Position numbers and translations under genes: made by a program | Origin: Symbiodinium natans | Lineage: Eukaryota > Sar > Dinophyceae > Suessiales > Symbiodiniaceae | Direction: 5' to 3' | NCBI GenBank assembly: GCA_905221605.1 | Contig: CAJNDS010000182.1 | Coordinates: 124,001 to 188,000, forward strand | Length of the DNA stretch: 64,000 nucleotides | The notes under the pieces: generated by a model | What the model saw: the letters and a program-made list of their open reading frames with translations, nothing else | What the model was told of the DNA's origin: nothing | Databases searched by the model: none | Shown: piece after piece, positions 50,180-62,439 of the stretch | Layout: every line of letters begins with the position of its first letter | How positions within the stretch are numbered: position 1 is the stretch's first letter

Positions 50180-51520
50180 TCATACCCCTGTGTCCCTCTG
50201 GCGATGCTGACGCCGCGATTTCCTTCAGGAAGCCTTTGGGCTCTTGGTAATCTGCTTCGGCAGGGTTTTCCTGCCAGTGCTCAGGCCCAGATTGGAGCCG
50301 GCATCCTCTGAGCTCAACGATACTTTGTTCCACCCCCCTTGGCAGCTCCAAATTGAACTACGCGCTGCTGCTGCTTTCTACATGTGGTGGCCGCCGATCT
50401 CCTCACCTTGGCTACAACCAGCGGCTATGAGGAAGCACCTCTAATGGCAAGTTTTCTTTCTCAAGGGGAGTGCGAGGTCCAATTTCCGCGGGCTTTGAGG
50501 ATTGCGGTTGTTTCAGAGGGTTCGGGGCTCTTAAAAGGCTTCAGAAGTTGAGGATTCTCCCCTCCTGTAAGCGGACCTCTAATCTGGCCCTTGCGCTGAC
50601 TCTATTTCCGGGCCATGTATTCCACCCGGGCTGAAGCCCTCATGCCACCTTGCGTTAGTAAAACATGATCCCGTCCCGACAAGCTTTAACAAACAAACCG
50701 ACGCCCCTTCAGGTGCACCACAAACATCGCGAGTTCCACACGCGAGGCACGTGAGACCCAGAGGGCGCTGTGTGGACATGAAGGGGTTAGGGCCTTAGGC
50801 ATTGCCGGGTTTGTTTTAGGCTGGACGGGCCGAAGCTCAGACCGGGGAAGTTTGCGGAGTAGCCTTCACAAGTGGGCAATGTCAGGCTTGATCCGCACTG
50901 TCTGTATCTGCTTTCAGGGGCTATTGGCCCTTTCCTGCTTCGAGTTTGCTAAGCCCCTCGGCTACCCCTAATCAAGAAAGAGTGCAGTCGACTCTCCGCA
51001 GACCCTAACGCAAGCTCCCCATTTCGCTTGCCTGCCTCTGGCCATTCGAAAGGATCGCGAGGTGGAGGCTTTTCAGGCTACCAGATTTGACCGCTGAGGA
51101 TTCAGCGTCAAAGTGTGGGAGGGAGGTTTTGGGGGAGGGTTTCGGGGAGGGGCGCTGCTGAGCTCATTTAGTAGACGTACCGGTTTGGCGCTTTGGGGTT
51201 GCGATTTTTTCTAATTGAACATGTGTGCTGTGTGGGTGGGTGGTGTGTTTTTGTTGGGGTGGAATTGGGGAGTACTCAGGTGTTTGCATTGTGCTGCGCG
51301 TGCTGGGATGTATAACTTGAGGTTTGCATTTATGCTTTGGCGCCAGGCGTTCACTCGAACGATCGCAGACGACAGTCGGCCTCACTGTGGAAGGCTCTGA
51401 AGCCCGAAAGCCCCTGAAGCCTGAGAGTACCTGAATACATGGCAGTACCAAAGCCGAACTTTAGAGGCAAAGCCCGAGACCTGCCACGACGAAAGAATGG
51501 CCAAGAACCCTGAATGCTCA
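50180..51520. other. no supported gene
   Basis: Short open frames only. A weak patch at 51,330-51,400 (RQAFTRTIADDSRPHCGR) is noted. Nothing else seen. Confidence 0.4.
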
Positions 51521-51540
51521 GCATTTCTTGTGTGTGTGTT

Positions 51541-51954
51541 GTGGAAGCCCTGATTTTAAGCTAAGGTCCGTGGAATGTCGATTCAGCGTTTTTCTGCTTT
51601 CGTTGGCATACCAGATTGTTTCCCACCTCGATTTGCGGGGCCAGGAAACCATATCATCTGTCCCCTGGCCACGAGACCAGGTGATATTGGGGTTAAAAAA
51701 CATCCTGCAGATTTACAGTTCACCCTGGGATCCAATTCTGGTAGCTGGTGGACTCACAAAAAGTCGGGGCACTTTGCATTGCCTTGGGCCGAGGTTTCAT
51801 GCTGTAACTTTCTCGTGCACATTCCTCGCAGGCTTCATGTCCGCTTGTTACCCTGTCTCATGTTCCTAAGGCGCAACCGAAATTCGACTTGTTTCCCCAA
51901 TACCAATGTTTCGTTCGCAAGAATAGGATTGTCGTGGGTACCACAAATACTCAG
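51541..51954. repeat. interspersed repeat, copy A
   Basis: A 414-bp sequence starting GTGGAAGCCC, preceded by a short TGTGTGTG tract. It recurs as copy B (52,661-53,020). Shared blocks include ATCATCTGTCC, CCAGGTG, TGCA.ATTTACAG.GTTCACC, GAGCTGGTGG.CTCACAA, CAC.TTCCTCGCAGGCT and TACCACAAATA.T. Gaps between the copies differ by many small indels, so it is old. Confidence 0.85.
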
Positions 51955-52506
51955 TTTGCGGCCAGTTTCTGGGAGGGCTCTGCCCTTGCCTCTGACCGTT
52001 GCCATTAGCAGGAACATATTTGGGTAGGTGGGGGGGGTGGGGAGAGGTGGAGGTTGGGGGAGAACTGCCTGGTCCCTGGATTTGGACTACATACGATGTA
52101 ACTGAATCCGTCTCTATTCATTCCGCGGATGATCGAGCCTTACAGCCTCCGGGCCAACACATTCAGCCTTTTTCTTTGCTAAGGTGATGGCCAAGAATCC
52201 TTATGCCAACACAGTCGGATAAACCCATTTTCTTAGGATAGCGGTCTCGTGTCTCGGGTGATGTGGCCCCCCTCATCCTACCAGTGGCCATTGCCAAAAC
52301 TGGGCTTTTTGGGGTGTGGCTACTCGGCTGAAATTGGGGGTCTCTGACGACGATTATGAAAGACGATAACTAATATTTCGCAATTCGGTTGCTGGCGGAG
52401 GCAGGCCTAAATGTCCCCGGTGACAGGGCCTATGGCGGAGGACCGCGCCTATCAATATGTGAAAAACTAGTCCTTTTCCCTCTTGACATGTGTGTGTGTG
52501 TGTGTG

Positions 52507-52550
52507 TGGATAAGCCCGGATTCTAAACTAAGTGTCTCTTGGAGGCCTTG
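52507..52550. repeat. partial third copy of the interspersed repeat
   Basis: GTGGATAAGCCCGGATTCTAAACTAAGTGTC... matches the first 40-45 bp of copies A and B, and also follows a TG tract. Confidence 0.6.
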
Positions 52551-52660
52551 ACGGCGTTGAGCGCTTGATCTCATTTCATGCGGTTCTCCCACGATGTTAT
52601 CAGTAACGTCAAGTTACAGGAAAGCCTGCAAGGGACCCTCCTAGGAGGGTGTTGTGTGTG

Positions 52661-53020
52661 GTGGAAGCCTGATTCTAATCTACTGTCCTGAGGTCGTGAT
52701 CGTTTGCTTTCGTGCTACGTTGGCGGAAAGCCCAATATCATCTGTCCTGGCCAACGAAACCAGGTGGATTTATTGGGGAAAACCGTACCTGCAATTTACA
52801 GAGTTCACCTGGATCCAAGTCGGGAGCTGGTGGCTCACAAGAAAGTGGGCACTTTTCCCGTCCCCTTGGAAAATGAGGTGTTCTCTGGTAATCTTCCTGC
52901 ACACTCCTCGCAGGCTCCTATCGCTTGTGACCTGTTCAGGTTCCAGCCACCGACGTTCGACTTCCCCAGATACCATGTTTTCGTCGCAAGAAATGGATTG
53001 TGGTTTACCACAAATATCAG
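52661..53020. repeat. interspersed repeat, copy B
   Basis: A 360-bp partner of copy A with the same order of shared blocks, again starting GTGGAAGCC right after a TG-rich tract (GTTGTGTGTG). Frames across it differ between copies, arguing against a conserved protein. Confidence 0.85.
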
Positions 53021-53027
53021 TGGGGTG

Positions 53028-53420
53028 TGTGTATAATCTGTGGTATGTAATGTGTGTGTATATGTAGAATGTATATGTAGATGTTATATGTATAATTATA
53101 GGAAATGTTATGTAAATATGTATATGTTATATTGTTTTTAAAAAAAATATGTATCTATGTATATTATAGTAAGTAAGTATGGTATATGTATACTGTATCT
53201 GTATATGATAGATATGGTATATGTATACGTTTATCTGTATCTGTTCCTGTATCTGTATGTGTATATGTATATGTATATGCATATGCCATAGCATATGTAT
53301 ATTCTATTGTATGTGGATGTTTATGTGTATGTGTAAGGTGTATGTGTAATGTGTAATTGGGTTATTGTGTGTATGGTGTGTGTGTAAGTAAGGTTGTATG
53401 TGTTCATGTGTATATGTAAT
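53028..53420. repeat. AT-rich TGTATATG repeat region
   Basis: About 390 bp dominated by TATGTATA and TGTATATG units with a poly-A patch, the most AT-rich part of the window. Grades into a GTGTGTGG region to 53,570. Confidence 0.9.
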
Positions 53421-53619
53421 CCGTTTTCTGCACTGGTAATGTGCATGTGTATGTGTTCTGTGTGTAATGTATTGAATGTGTGTGTGGTGTTGTGTGTGTG
53501 TGGTGGGGTGTGGGTTGTGTTTGTGGTGGTTTTGTGTTTTGTTTGGTATTGTTTTGGGAGTTTTGTTTTGTTTTTGTCATTCTTTGTTGCTGGGATTTGT
53601 CACTGGCTCGTGTTTGGTC

Positions 53620-53812
53620 GTCGGGAGCAACCCCCAGCTGCAAATCGTGCTTCGACATTCACAAACTCAGCACGTTGCAGATTGATCGTCTTCGTCAGCG
53701 CCAGTCCCTTCAGCGCGCCGAGTTACTCGTTCGGGGGTCGAGATCCTGCGAAGGTTCCGTTCGAATTCAGGCGTGGGGGTTTTTCTGTCTCGGCTTCTGC
53801 ATAGAGCCATGA
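53620..53812 (+). CDS. weak candidate exon
   Basis: The plus-strand frame reads PSCKSCFDIHKLSTLQIDRL, RQRQSLQRAELLVRG, then loses quality before a stop. Helix-prone and Arg/Gln-rich. No clear borders. Confidence 0.3.
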
Positions 53813-54921
53813 GGGCAATTCGGCAATTGGTGGCCAGCAGAGGAGGTTCTTCGTCAGAGGGTTCCGGCTAGGTTCCTGCATGAAGCCCAATTTTTCACAC
53901 CGCGTCGAGCACCAGCTATAGAACACATTCCCTTACTCCGAACTGCAGCCGATGTCCAGGATCATCACACCGCAGGGCAGGCTTTCTACAAATAGAGCTA
54001 ACTAGAGTAAACTGATTATCAGCTTCAAGCCTTGTCATCTCTGAGTACCCCTGTAGTTTCCTCTGGCACCAATACTCCACTCTTAACCGCAAGCTTCGAA
54101 GTCCTGTCCGCTGAGCAAGGAGCAGCTGCAGCTGCGCACAAACCATGACACGGTCAACGGTGATGTACTGATCATTTTGGGATCTGGCTGATTCGTGAAA
54201 TGACGGAAAGTGTGCGCCCAACAAAAAAACCTTTGCAACTGGCTTCCAATCATTACCCTATAGGACCTCCTACATAGCAAGCCCAGCACCCCAAAAACCC
54301 CAATGCACACCGATCCAAACCGAAAGCCTCTCGAGCTTCCTAGGCTTTCCATGCCCAGGCCTAGGCATGCTTCAAGATCAAGTTGAAGATGTTTGAAGGC
54401 TCAAAGGCTCAATTTTCCCGACACTGCCACCCTGTCGCCTTCGCGCTACTCCATGTCTGTTTCGCCGCTGTTGCCTGCGTGGCTGTTTTTGAAAAACTCG
54501 TGTGGGAGGTTTAACATGCACGGCCTGAGCACCCCTCAGATCTCTGAAGTGCAATCATACGTTATTGAACGTGAGCACAAACTCTGTCCCAGGTTTTCCT
54601 GTCTTTTCAAACCCGCATTTCGCATCAAAAACTATTGAGCTTCTGAATGCTCCCTTGTGGTCACTACACAAGCAATGTGTTAACGCAACGAACTAGGCCT
54701 GGTCTTAAGTGACGACAAAGTTGTAGGCAAAACGGATGATCGACAGCTAACGACCATCCTGACAACTTCATCTGGACTACCTTGTTTTCGCCAGATCCGC
54801 GCCAAATCAAGCCGTCTGTGGACGTCGACACCTGAAAAAAAAACGGGGGAGGCTGCCGAACCGAAAGGAAGGTTGGCCAAAAACCCTCCATCCACAGCCT
54901 AAGCAGGCCCTGAAATTAACC

Positions 54922-55296
54922 GTGCAATACTCCCAGCTACAAGGTTTCGCTGCCAAGGAACCAACTGTGGGGTTTCGGGCGAAGGTAAGCCCGTCATTCG
55001 CAACACTTGTCGACCTCCTGACGGCGCGAAAGACGCTGCCAGAAGGGTCCGAGTTCGTGTTCAGTCAAAAGGGTTCGATCGCTGAAGCCTCGACATCGCT
55101 CCTCCCATCCAGTCGCCATGTAACCAAGAGCTCTCGAATGCATGCTTGGCTCCGGGCCTCACACAGGATCACTGGAATTGCTTGCGCATGTGTTAGCGTG
55201 TGGCTCCCACAGCAGCCTCGTAATGGCATGTCCCCTGATGCGCTCGCCATAACAAGCCCTAGACATGAACCTAAACCCTCACCCCCAGTCCTGTAG
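54922..55296 (+). CDS. weak 124-codon ORF
   Basis: Contains EPTVGFRAKVSPSFATLVDL and LTARKTLPEGSEFVFSQKGS before a Ser/Arg/Pro-rich end. The overlapping minus-strand frame is shorter. No family recognised. Confidence 0.25.
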   Translation: MQYSQLQGFAAKEPTVGFRAKVSPSFATLVDLLTARKTLPEGSEFVFSQKGSIAEASTSLLPSSRHVTKSSRMHAWLRASHRITGIACACVSVWLPQQPRNGMSPDALAITSPRHEPKPSPPVL

Positions 55297-55662
55297 CGAA
55301 CAGACACCACACCTGAGTTAGACCCGAGCGTAGTGTCTGCGATGAAGGGCTCGGCCGTCTTTTTTGGGGCGGGTGGGGAAACTTACCGGCGCGAATGTAT
55401 GCTGCGTTTCTAGCAAGGGCTTCTTCCTGTTCCTCAAGCCTTTAAACGTTTGCCCTGCCTGGGACATTGTCCATTGAAAACTGAAATTGCGCCGCACTCT
55501 TGATGATGTCTGAACAACACGGCTTCAACAATTGCCTGAAATGCGGACGTGCCTTTTCTGCCTTTGATGCTGGGCTGAATTGCAGAATGAATCGGAAGTA
55601 CTTTCGGCCTGAGCCCTGTGTCTTCTCTGTCCGTTTGCCGCTTGTAGTCACTACCACAGCCT

Positions 55663-55956
55663 GTGGCACCAACTGTCCAATCTCGACGTGTAACTGTTGG
55701 TGTCAAGCTATATGAGCCTTGGGATACCAAGTTTCGAAAGCGGAAAGGCAGCTTCAGCATTGTCAGTGTTCTTCTGCATGAACAAGCGATGGGAATCAGG
55801 GTGCCCCCCTCGGGAGTTCTAAAGACAGTGTTTCAGTTTGTTACCCAGATTCCCATTGTCAGCTTTATAGCGTTAGCACCTGAAAACATGCCGCCCCCGA
55901 AAGATTACCTAAACCTCAAGTTTTGCGTTCTTGAAGCCCCGAATGTCCGCCTTTAA
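55663..55956 (+). CDS. weak 97-codon ORF
   Basis: Contains VGVKLYEPWDTKFRKRKGSF, SIVSVLLHEQAMGIRVPPSG and VFQFVTQIPIVSFIALAPEN, which are protein-like. The minus-strand frame 55,434-55,760 overlaps it. No family, no clear splice borders. Confidence 0.25.
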   Translation: MAPTVQSRRVTVGVKLYEPWDTKFRKRKGSFSIVSVLLHEQAMGIRVPPSGVLKTVFQFVTQIPIVSFIALAPENMPPPKDYLNLKFCVLEAPNVRL

Positions 55957-56139
55957 TCTTCCGTGCCGCAAAGCCTGGGCTTCCCCTCTACCTTGAATAA
56001 GCGTGGAGCTGCACCCGACATGAGGCCTACTTGTAGTCGTTTTTGGGGCTTCCCTTGAGTCCTCACCTCTGCGTTGCCCCCTTTGAATATCTCCCTGTCC
56101 GCTTGGCTTTCGCAGCATGCATTAATCGCATCCCCCTTC

Positions 56140-56345
56140 CGCCACTACAAACGCCCCCCCCCCACCCAAACAAAAAAAATAGAAACCTAAACTTAGGGGA
56201 TGTTTTTATCCCAATTGTCATGTTGGGGCCAGGGTTTTAGGGTCTAGGCCTCAGGTATTTAGGGTTTTGGGAGACTGGGAGTGAAGGGAGGGCTGGGAGG
56301 GAAGTAAGGGTTTGAGGCTTTTTGGGAGCCTCAAACCCACCCCCT
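56140..56345. repeat. telomere-like G-rich block and poly-C
   Basis: A poly-C run (56,153-56,163) is followed by ATAGAAACCTAAACTTAGGGG and then GGGTTTTAGGGTCTAGG, TATTTAGGGTTTTGGG. Degenerate TTTAGGG-type sequence. Confidence 0.6.
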
Positions 56346-56399
56346 AATGCGATGGGGTTCAAAAGGGGCGGGGTCTGTTTCGGAGGATTTTCCTGAAAT

Positions 56400-58190
56400 T
56401 GTTTTTAATCATTAGTTGTAACCTTTTTTCAAGGGGAAGTGATTAAACTGAAGCGCTGAGTACTCTAAGCCCGTCCCGAAACCGAAACCTGACAAGCCTG
56501 GACACCTCTCTGAAGCCCAGGCCGTTCGCTCCGCTCCTGTGGGCGTGCATGCTGGTGACCTTCTCTCCTTCTGAGCTTCGGTTCGTTATTGGCAGACCTG
56601 TTGGAGGTCCCTTCTTTACGGGGCGGCGAAAAGGGAACCGGAAGAAAGCTACTGTGGTCCACTCCCCCCGCCTCTCCACCCTTCCCCCCTCCATCCCCGG
56701 GGTGTTTGGCCCCTTCCTTCGCCTCTGCGTAAGTGGTGGTGAGGTTTTGGCATTTGCGTTTGGGATTGGGGTCATAATGTATATATAATATACAGTCCAG
56801 GCGAGGTTTGGTGGCCGACGCAAGAAACCCACCAAGGAGCCCCGTATACGTCTCTCTCCTTGGCTTTGGGTGGAGAAGGCCTGTTGCTGTGACGGTTTCG
56901 GGACTTGGACTGCGAGCTTTGTGCGAGCAACACGTGGTTTGGACCGTTGTGGTCGTCACCGGCTATAGTTTCTTGGAGGCCTCGCGCGAAAGACAACCGG
57001 TTACCAGGATGTCGGACATGTACACGTTGTTTGCCCCGAAATCCTGGGTTTCGGCATGGGTCCACAGCGAGGTCCTTGGGGTAGAGTGTGCGTAACCGCG
57101 TCTTGCATCGGTGGCTGTACGTTGGGTTCATGTAGGCCCTGGAAACTCGATTCTTGGAGCCGCTTTTGGGCTGTGAAAAGCGAGCTTTGAATGTTCGGAC
57201 AGTTCAAGCGGCAACAGTCGTTTTTTTCCAGAGAGGTACTCAATTGATGATAGACACACTCCACAATCAACAACGCTAGTGGTGGCAATTGCCAGGTGCG
57301 CATGCTCCTCTCCCATTCTTTACGTAACTTGCACGTGGTTTTGTCTTCCCTAGACTAGAGATGCCCAGGTCCCAGAACTGGAGGCCCCAAAGCTTGGTTT
57401 TTGGAGTCTTAAACTTTCCAAGCCGTAGAGCATGAGTATACTTCACCCAAACATCAATTTCTATGCCTGGCTTCGCCCGGTAAACCCCGAACCACAACTC
57501 GGGTCTTCACAGGCTCCTATGTTTTGGGGCCCATTCTCCCTGCTTCTTCCTCGTTAGATCCTCTGGTGCCTCAACAGGTGGCCAAAGAGTCCTCGTCCCG
57601 CCGCAGGGTGTACGGTTTAGTGGTAAATATGGGTCCTAACCTTTTTAGGGTTTCGTGTCAGTGTTTAGGTTTCGTTTAGGGCTACTTTTTTTTCTTCGCC
57701 AGGGCATCTCAACGCACTTTTGGTTCTGTTCAGCCGGGTCCCCGCACAGACCGCGAACCATCGCGACCCCCGGTTTTGCTTGAGCCCGTTCTTCTACATG
57801 TACGAGCATCTTGGAGCGAAAACCCACGGCCATGTCCGCGATAGGAGTCCCAGACGATTCAGTTTAGTATGGAGAGGCAAATTGGGATCGGCAGGCCCCC
57901 CACCAGCAACTACGTGAGGCCGGCTTTTGAAAACACACAAACGATTGAAGGAGCAAAAGCCTAGCTGGCCTGCAGATAGCACGTTGCGACACGACCTTCG
58001 CAAGCTTCAAGAACCTCATCAGAGACGAACCCGATCAGCAGAGGCCTCTGAAGCTCCCACCGCCATGAGAAACTCTTACAGCTCGTAGAGGTCTCCGAAA
58101 CCAGGACGATGCGGTTACATGGACCAGCGCCGTCATGCCCTCAACCTGAGCCCCAAGAACTCAGGACAGTTTTTAGAAGCAGTTAGGCCT
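56400..58190. other. no supported gene
   Basis: Several overlapping frames (56,465-56,959 minus, 56,808-57,095 plus, 57,720-57,917 plus). The last reads SPFFYMYEHLGAKTHGHVRD and may be a decayed coding patch. No family recognised. Confidence 0.35.
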
Positions 58191-58203
58191 GAAGACCGAG
58201 TCT

Positions 58204-58419
58204 TTGGCAGCACCACATAAGAGCGGGAGAATCCCTTCGGCCAAGATAACCTCTGATCCGCCCCCCATTGAAATCATTGAAGATTGCAGGCGCTTCATAG
58301 CCCCAAACGACTCAAGCCGACTGGGGAGGGAACTATTCACTTACCCTGAGACGGGTCAGAATGACCAGTTCATTGACCGACTTCCACATTCGCTTCGTGG
58401 AAGCTCTGGAGGAATATAG
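58204..58419 (+). CDS. weak 71-codon ORF
   Basis: Reads PSAKITSDPPPIEIIEDCRR, FIAPNDSSRLGRELFTYPET then GQNDQFIDRLPHSLRG to a TAG. Protein-like composition but no family and no splice evidence. Confidence 0.3.
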   Translation: MAAPHKSGRIPSAKITSDPPPIEIIEDCRRFIAPNDSSRLGRELFTYPETGQNDQFIDRLPHSLRGSSGGI

Positions 58420-58774
58420 CCCGCAAAGCAGCAGTCTGCCAGAAGCCCAAGCTTGCAGAAAGATTCCCTAACGAGCTGGGCTCGAAAATGTTTTTTCACT
58501 CCAGCCCCACGTTCCCAAAGCCGAATCCAAACCCCACAGTCCACCCGAGCCCACATTCATAACTAAAAGTCTGGAATGCCATGTTTTGTGTGCAGAGCTC
58601 TTCGGCACGGACGAAGGATCGAGTCAGTGTTCGTCCGTTGTTTGGGTGTTCCAATTGAAGTATTGCATTCTATTAATGTTAAACGCTACGGAACCCCCTC
58701 GCTCGGCGCCCGGCCCAGCGCATGCCGCGTGAGCCTGGTGATTCCGAGCCCCCAAATCGCTGGACCCCAAGCAA

Positions 58775-59095
58775 TGGGTTGGGTTTAGGGTTTAAGGGTT
58801 CCGGGGTTGATTGGTTATGTTTTGGGTTTTAGGGTTGAGGGTTAGTTTTAGGATGAGGCTTAGGGCTCAGGGCACAGCTTTGGGTTGGGGTTTTTTTGGG
58901 TTTAGGGTTCAAGGAGACTGTTCGTCTTGGTTTGATAGTAGGGTTAGCCCAGGCCCCTCAGGGGGGTAGGAAGGGGTTTGGGAGAAGGGGGGCCATGGGA
59001 AGGGGTGGGCCGAGGGGGGGGGGGGTTTGTTGAAGTTTTTGCGGGTTGAGGCTTCGGGTTACGGTTTTAAGGTTGAGGTAGGGTTTATGTCAAGC
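58775..59095. repeat. G-rich telomere-like block
   Basis: Contains GGGTTTAGGGTTTAAGGGTT, GGGTTTTAGGGTTGAGGG, GGGTTTAGGGTTC and a G-run at 59,018-59,028. The opposite-orientation C-rich counterpart (CCCCTCAACCCCAAACCC) lies at about 59,190-59,230. Confidence 0.7.
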
Positions 59096-59239
59096 TCTTG
59101 ACTCTTTCGGCTCGTTTCATGTCAATCACCCGCTCACCAATATTCTGTAGTGGAAAAGGGCGGCGGGTTGCAAGTTTCGCGCTTCCTGAGCCCCTCAACC
59201 CCAAACCCAGCCAAGCAGTAAACCCTATATCCGAGAAAC

Positions 59240-62200
59240 ATTACCAAGCCGTTGGCCTTGGGGGCAGGGGCCAGTGGAGATGCAGATGGGAGTACGCAAG
59301 CTTAAGCTATGAAGTGTGAGTTTTTGAAGCATCCGAAACACTCAAGCTCCTCTGGTTCCTTAGGCTCTGACTTGAGCTTCCCAAAAGCCCAAAACTTCCC
59401 CAAATGCCTGAACCCCTCTTCATGGGCTCCAGGCCCCATCCTTGGCTCTCCTTGACATGCTGAACCCTAAGGAGTCCCTAAGGGCTCTAAGCCGCCAGGG
59501 CCGCCGGCAAAGCTGCCTCTGGATCCTGCGGCTCATGGGGTTTACCGTGCTGCACAGCAGGGGGGGTAGGGCCGTTAGGGTTTGGGAGTAGATCCTGACC
59601 TTAAGATTTGTGTGTTTTGGGGCATTCGGCATTGTTGAGGACCCTGAGCGGTGTTTTAGGTCCCAGACCGTAAGCTCCGTACACCCTGAACCCGGAGTGT
59701 TCGTGGCTCTTTTCTTGGTTTGTTGGCAACAAGTTGAAGGGTTGCATGTCGCAGGCCATTGATTGCCACGCATTTTTATGAACTCATGTGCTGAACCTGC
59801 CCACATGACCATCCAACTCGCGTGAGATGCGCATCTCAGGTGGAAGTCCTGCCGGCCAAGGAGGTTGGCATGCGGATCTGAGATTTGTTTGCTAGGTTTT
59901 GGGGTTTAAGGAGGTTTATTTCGGGCTTAGAGGGCTGTGTGAACCAGCTGTTATGGATTGGTTAGAGAAGTACATTCGAAGAGATTGCCACCATGACAGC
60001 TGCGCCCTGCAGGGTTTCCAGGGTTTCCGTGGTCCTGTCATAGCCTGTGGGTAGGTTTCTATGCTAAAGGACGCAGGGAAGCAATGAACTACCGGTATGC
60101 TTGCAACTACACGGCTTCTGGTCGTAGGGGCGCAGCCGCGAGGCTCCATAGTCTCTGTCTCTCAATCTGAGCAACATCTCAAAAGAGAGCTTCTTGTCTC
60201 ACACGATACTTCTAGCATAGGTTTGAAAGCAAGCGCTTGCGAACTGCTCCTCGACAAAAAAGTTCCGACGCCACTAGCGAGGAACAAAGCTGCAGAACCG
60301 TCGGACCTTCCGAGAGCCCAAGTTTTGAATTGTATGACGGTTCGGACTCCAAGTGCCCGACCCCGCGACCCATAGTGTCATTTCAGCAAAGTTTGCACAC
60401 ACCATATGCACTTCGAGCCTTTTTTTTCGGGGGGCTTCTTTGAGGGGTGGGCACCAGGCAACTAAGTCACCGAAAGCCACCGAAAGCCACTAAGTCCGGT
60501 CGCCCTGCACCGCCCGCGCCGGCTGCGGGTGTCCGCAAGCCGGCGGTGCACCCAGCGGGGCCCTTGGAAAGAGAGGAAAAGGAGAGGAGGGGGATAGAGG
60601 ACCGGGGGGGGGGGGGTTGGTGTCCGTCGCGTCTTGCATAGTAGGGGTCTCTGGGCTCATTTTCTCTGGCAGCAAGTTGAAGGAGTCGCGGATTGCAGGA
60701 AAAACACCGGCACAGCAGTTTGGGGGTGAGCTGGTTGAAAGGGCTTCAGAGCCAGGGGTTTGAGAGCTCCGGGCTTCGGGCACAGTCTGGCACAAGACCT
60801 GAACTGGTACAGATCTCAGTATCCGCAGTCTCGGACCCCGAAGGCCGAAGCCAAAACCCCAGCCAGCCCTGTATGCCCCAAAACGGCCCTGAGCATGTTT
60901 ATGTCTCGTAGAAGCATGGGATGCTTAGGGTATTTGCGGCGGAGGACTTCGGATGTATTTGAGACTCAGGTTTGCTGCCAAGGAGAGGTCCGGACTCCTT
61001 GAAGAGGCATGCCGACCGAAATCTCCGCACTAAAGTCACTAAAGCTTTAGCCACAGCTGTTTTGGGAGAAATCAGTCTTGCTTAAGGGCGACCCACCTTG
61101 TGCGGGTGCTCATCTTCACACAAGAGTTTGAGGTTTCATTGAAAGAGAATGTCCTTGTGACGATGTCGGGAGAAATCGGACTCAGAGCTCAGATTTCGGG
61201 GAGATGATGGGAGATGTCTTCGCAGTAGTGACGGGTTTTGATGCTGGCTTGCTGCCATCTTCGGCGATCACCTGCTTGTCCTGCAACTTGGTATTTCTCG
61301 TCGCGACTCGTCTGTGGTCCTCCGCATGTCAGGCGTTCTGATTCGGATTGTGACTTCCGCTGATGTGATTGTGTGCATGCCTTCGATCGTTGCGGCTGTA
61401 CTGGCCCATAATGGCCTCATACGCATGCTGTCGGCATATCCGAAGCACTACTCATCAGTTGGGGTACACAACCGCGATGAAGTAGGATGCCAAAACCCTG
61501 CAGGCGCCGCTGCTGGTCATTGAAACACATGTCGCCTTGTGGAGTCTCTTCACAAGCTACACCCAGCGCCCAATACAACTGTTCTCCACTATTATCCGAA
61601 GATTTGCAGTTCAAGAGTCAGGAGTGACTTGTCAGCTACCTTCTACCTTGAGCCAGGAGATGGAACCTCGCTGGTCATTTGGCAGAGGCCGCGCGAAGCG
61701 AAAGAGATTCCCCTCTCCCCCCCCCCCCAAACCCGAAGTCTGCACTTGAATTCCCAAAGTGCAGAAATTCCGAAGCCTGATACATACCCGGAAGCCCTAC
61801 ATCCAGTTGATCCGCAAACGCAGAAGTCACAGACCTCCGTTTCGTGGATCGTTTTTTTTGCACCATGTTGCAAAATTCTCGAAGTTCGCGGATCAGAGAG
61901 AGGCGACGAGCATTGGAGTCAGGGTTGGGGGAAAGAAGGCCGGGACCCTTAGCAACTCCCCAGTCACGACGGAGGCATCACGCCCGACGCTGTGGGTGTT
62001 GGGTTGAATTACGTTGAGGTCACAGCCCGCTGCTCAGGCTACGAACGTTTAGGGTTCAGGGTCTGAGCCCGAGAAGGAGTTGGAAGAGTATGGTGGTCTA
62101 AAAATATTCATAGAATTCGTTCTCAGTATCATGAAATGTAAAAGAAGAAAAATAAATATGAACAAACATTTCTAAACACGTAAAGAAATGCGAATACATA

Positions 62201-62430
62201 GAACCACAATATGCGCATGTCAAGCATGAATACAATGTATACATATATCACTGGGCCCCCCCCTCCCCGCCCCCATGTACCTACAATCTTTCCTCTTGAT
62301 TTGCTTTGCCTGGTGAGGTTACTCGGTTGCAGATAGAAACAACTGCGATACGGGTACGAACGATCAAGGACAGCTACTGGGAGCCCCGCGAACAAGGTGA
62401 AGGACAGCTACTGGAACAGTTGAAAATTAT
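59240..62430. other. no supported gene; weak open frames only
   Basis: Plus-strand frames at 60,097-60,375 (SEQHLKRELLVSHDTSSIGL, KASACELLLDKKVPTPL) and 61,539-61,952 (SDLSATFYLEPGDGTSLVIW) are somewhat protein-like. None has borders or a family. A G-run lies at 60,603-60,616. Confidence 0.35.
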
Positions 62431-62439
62431 CAGTTCTTG

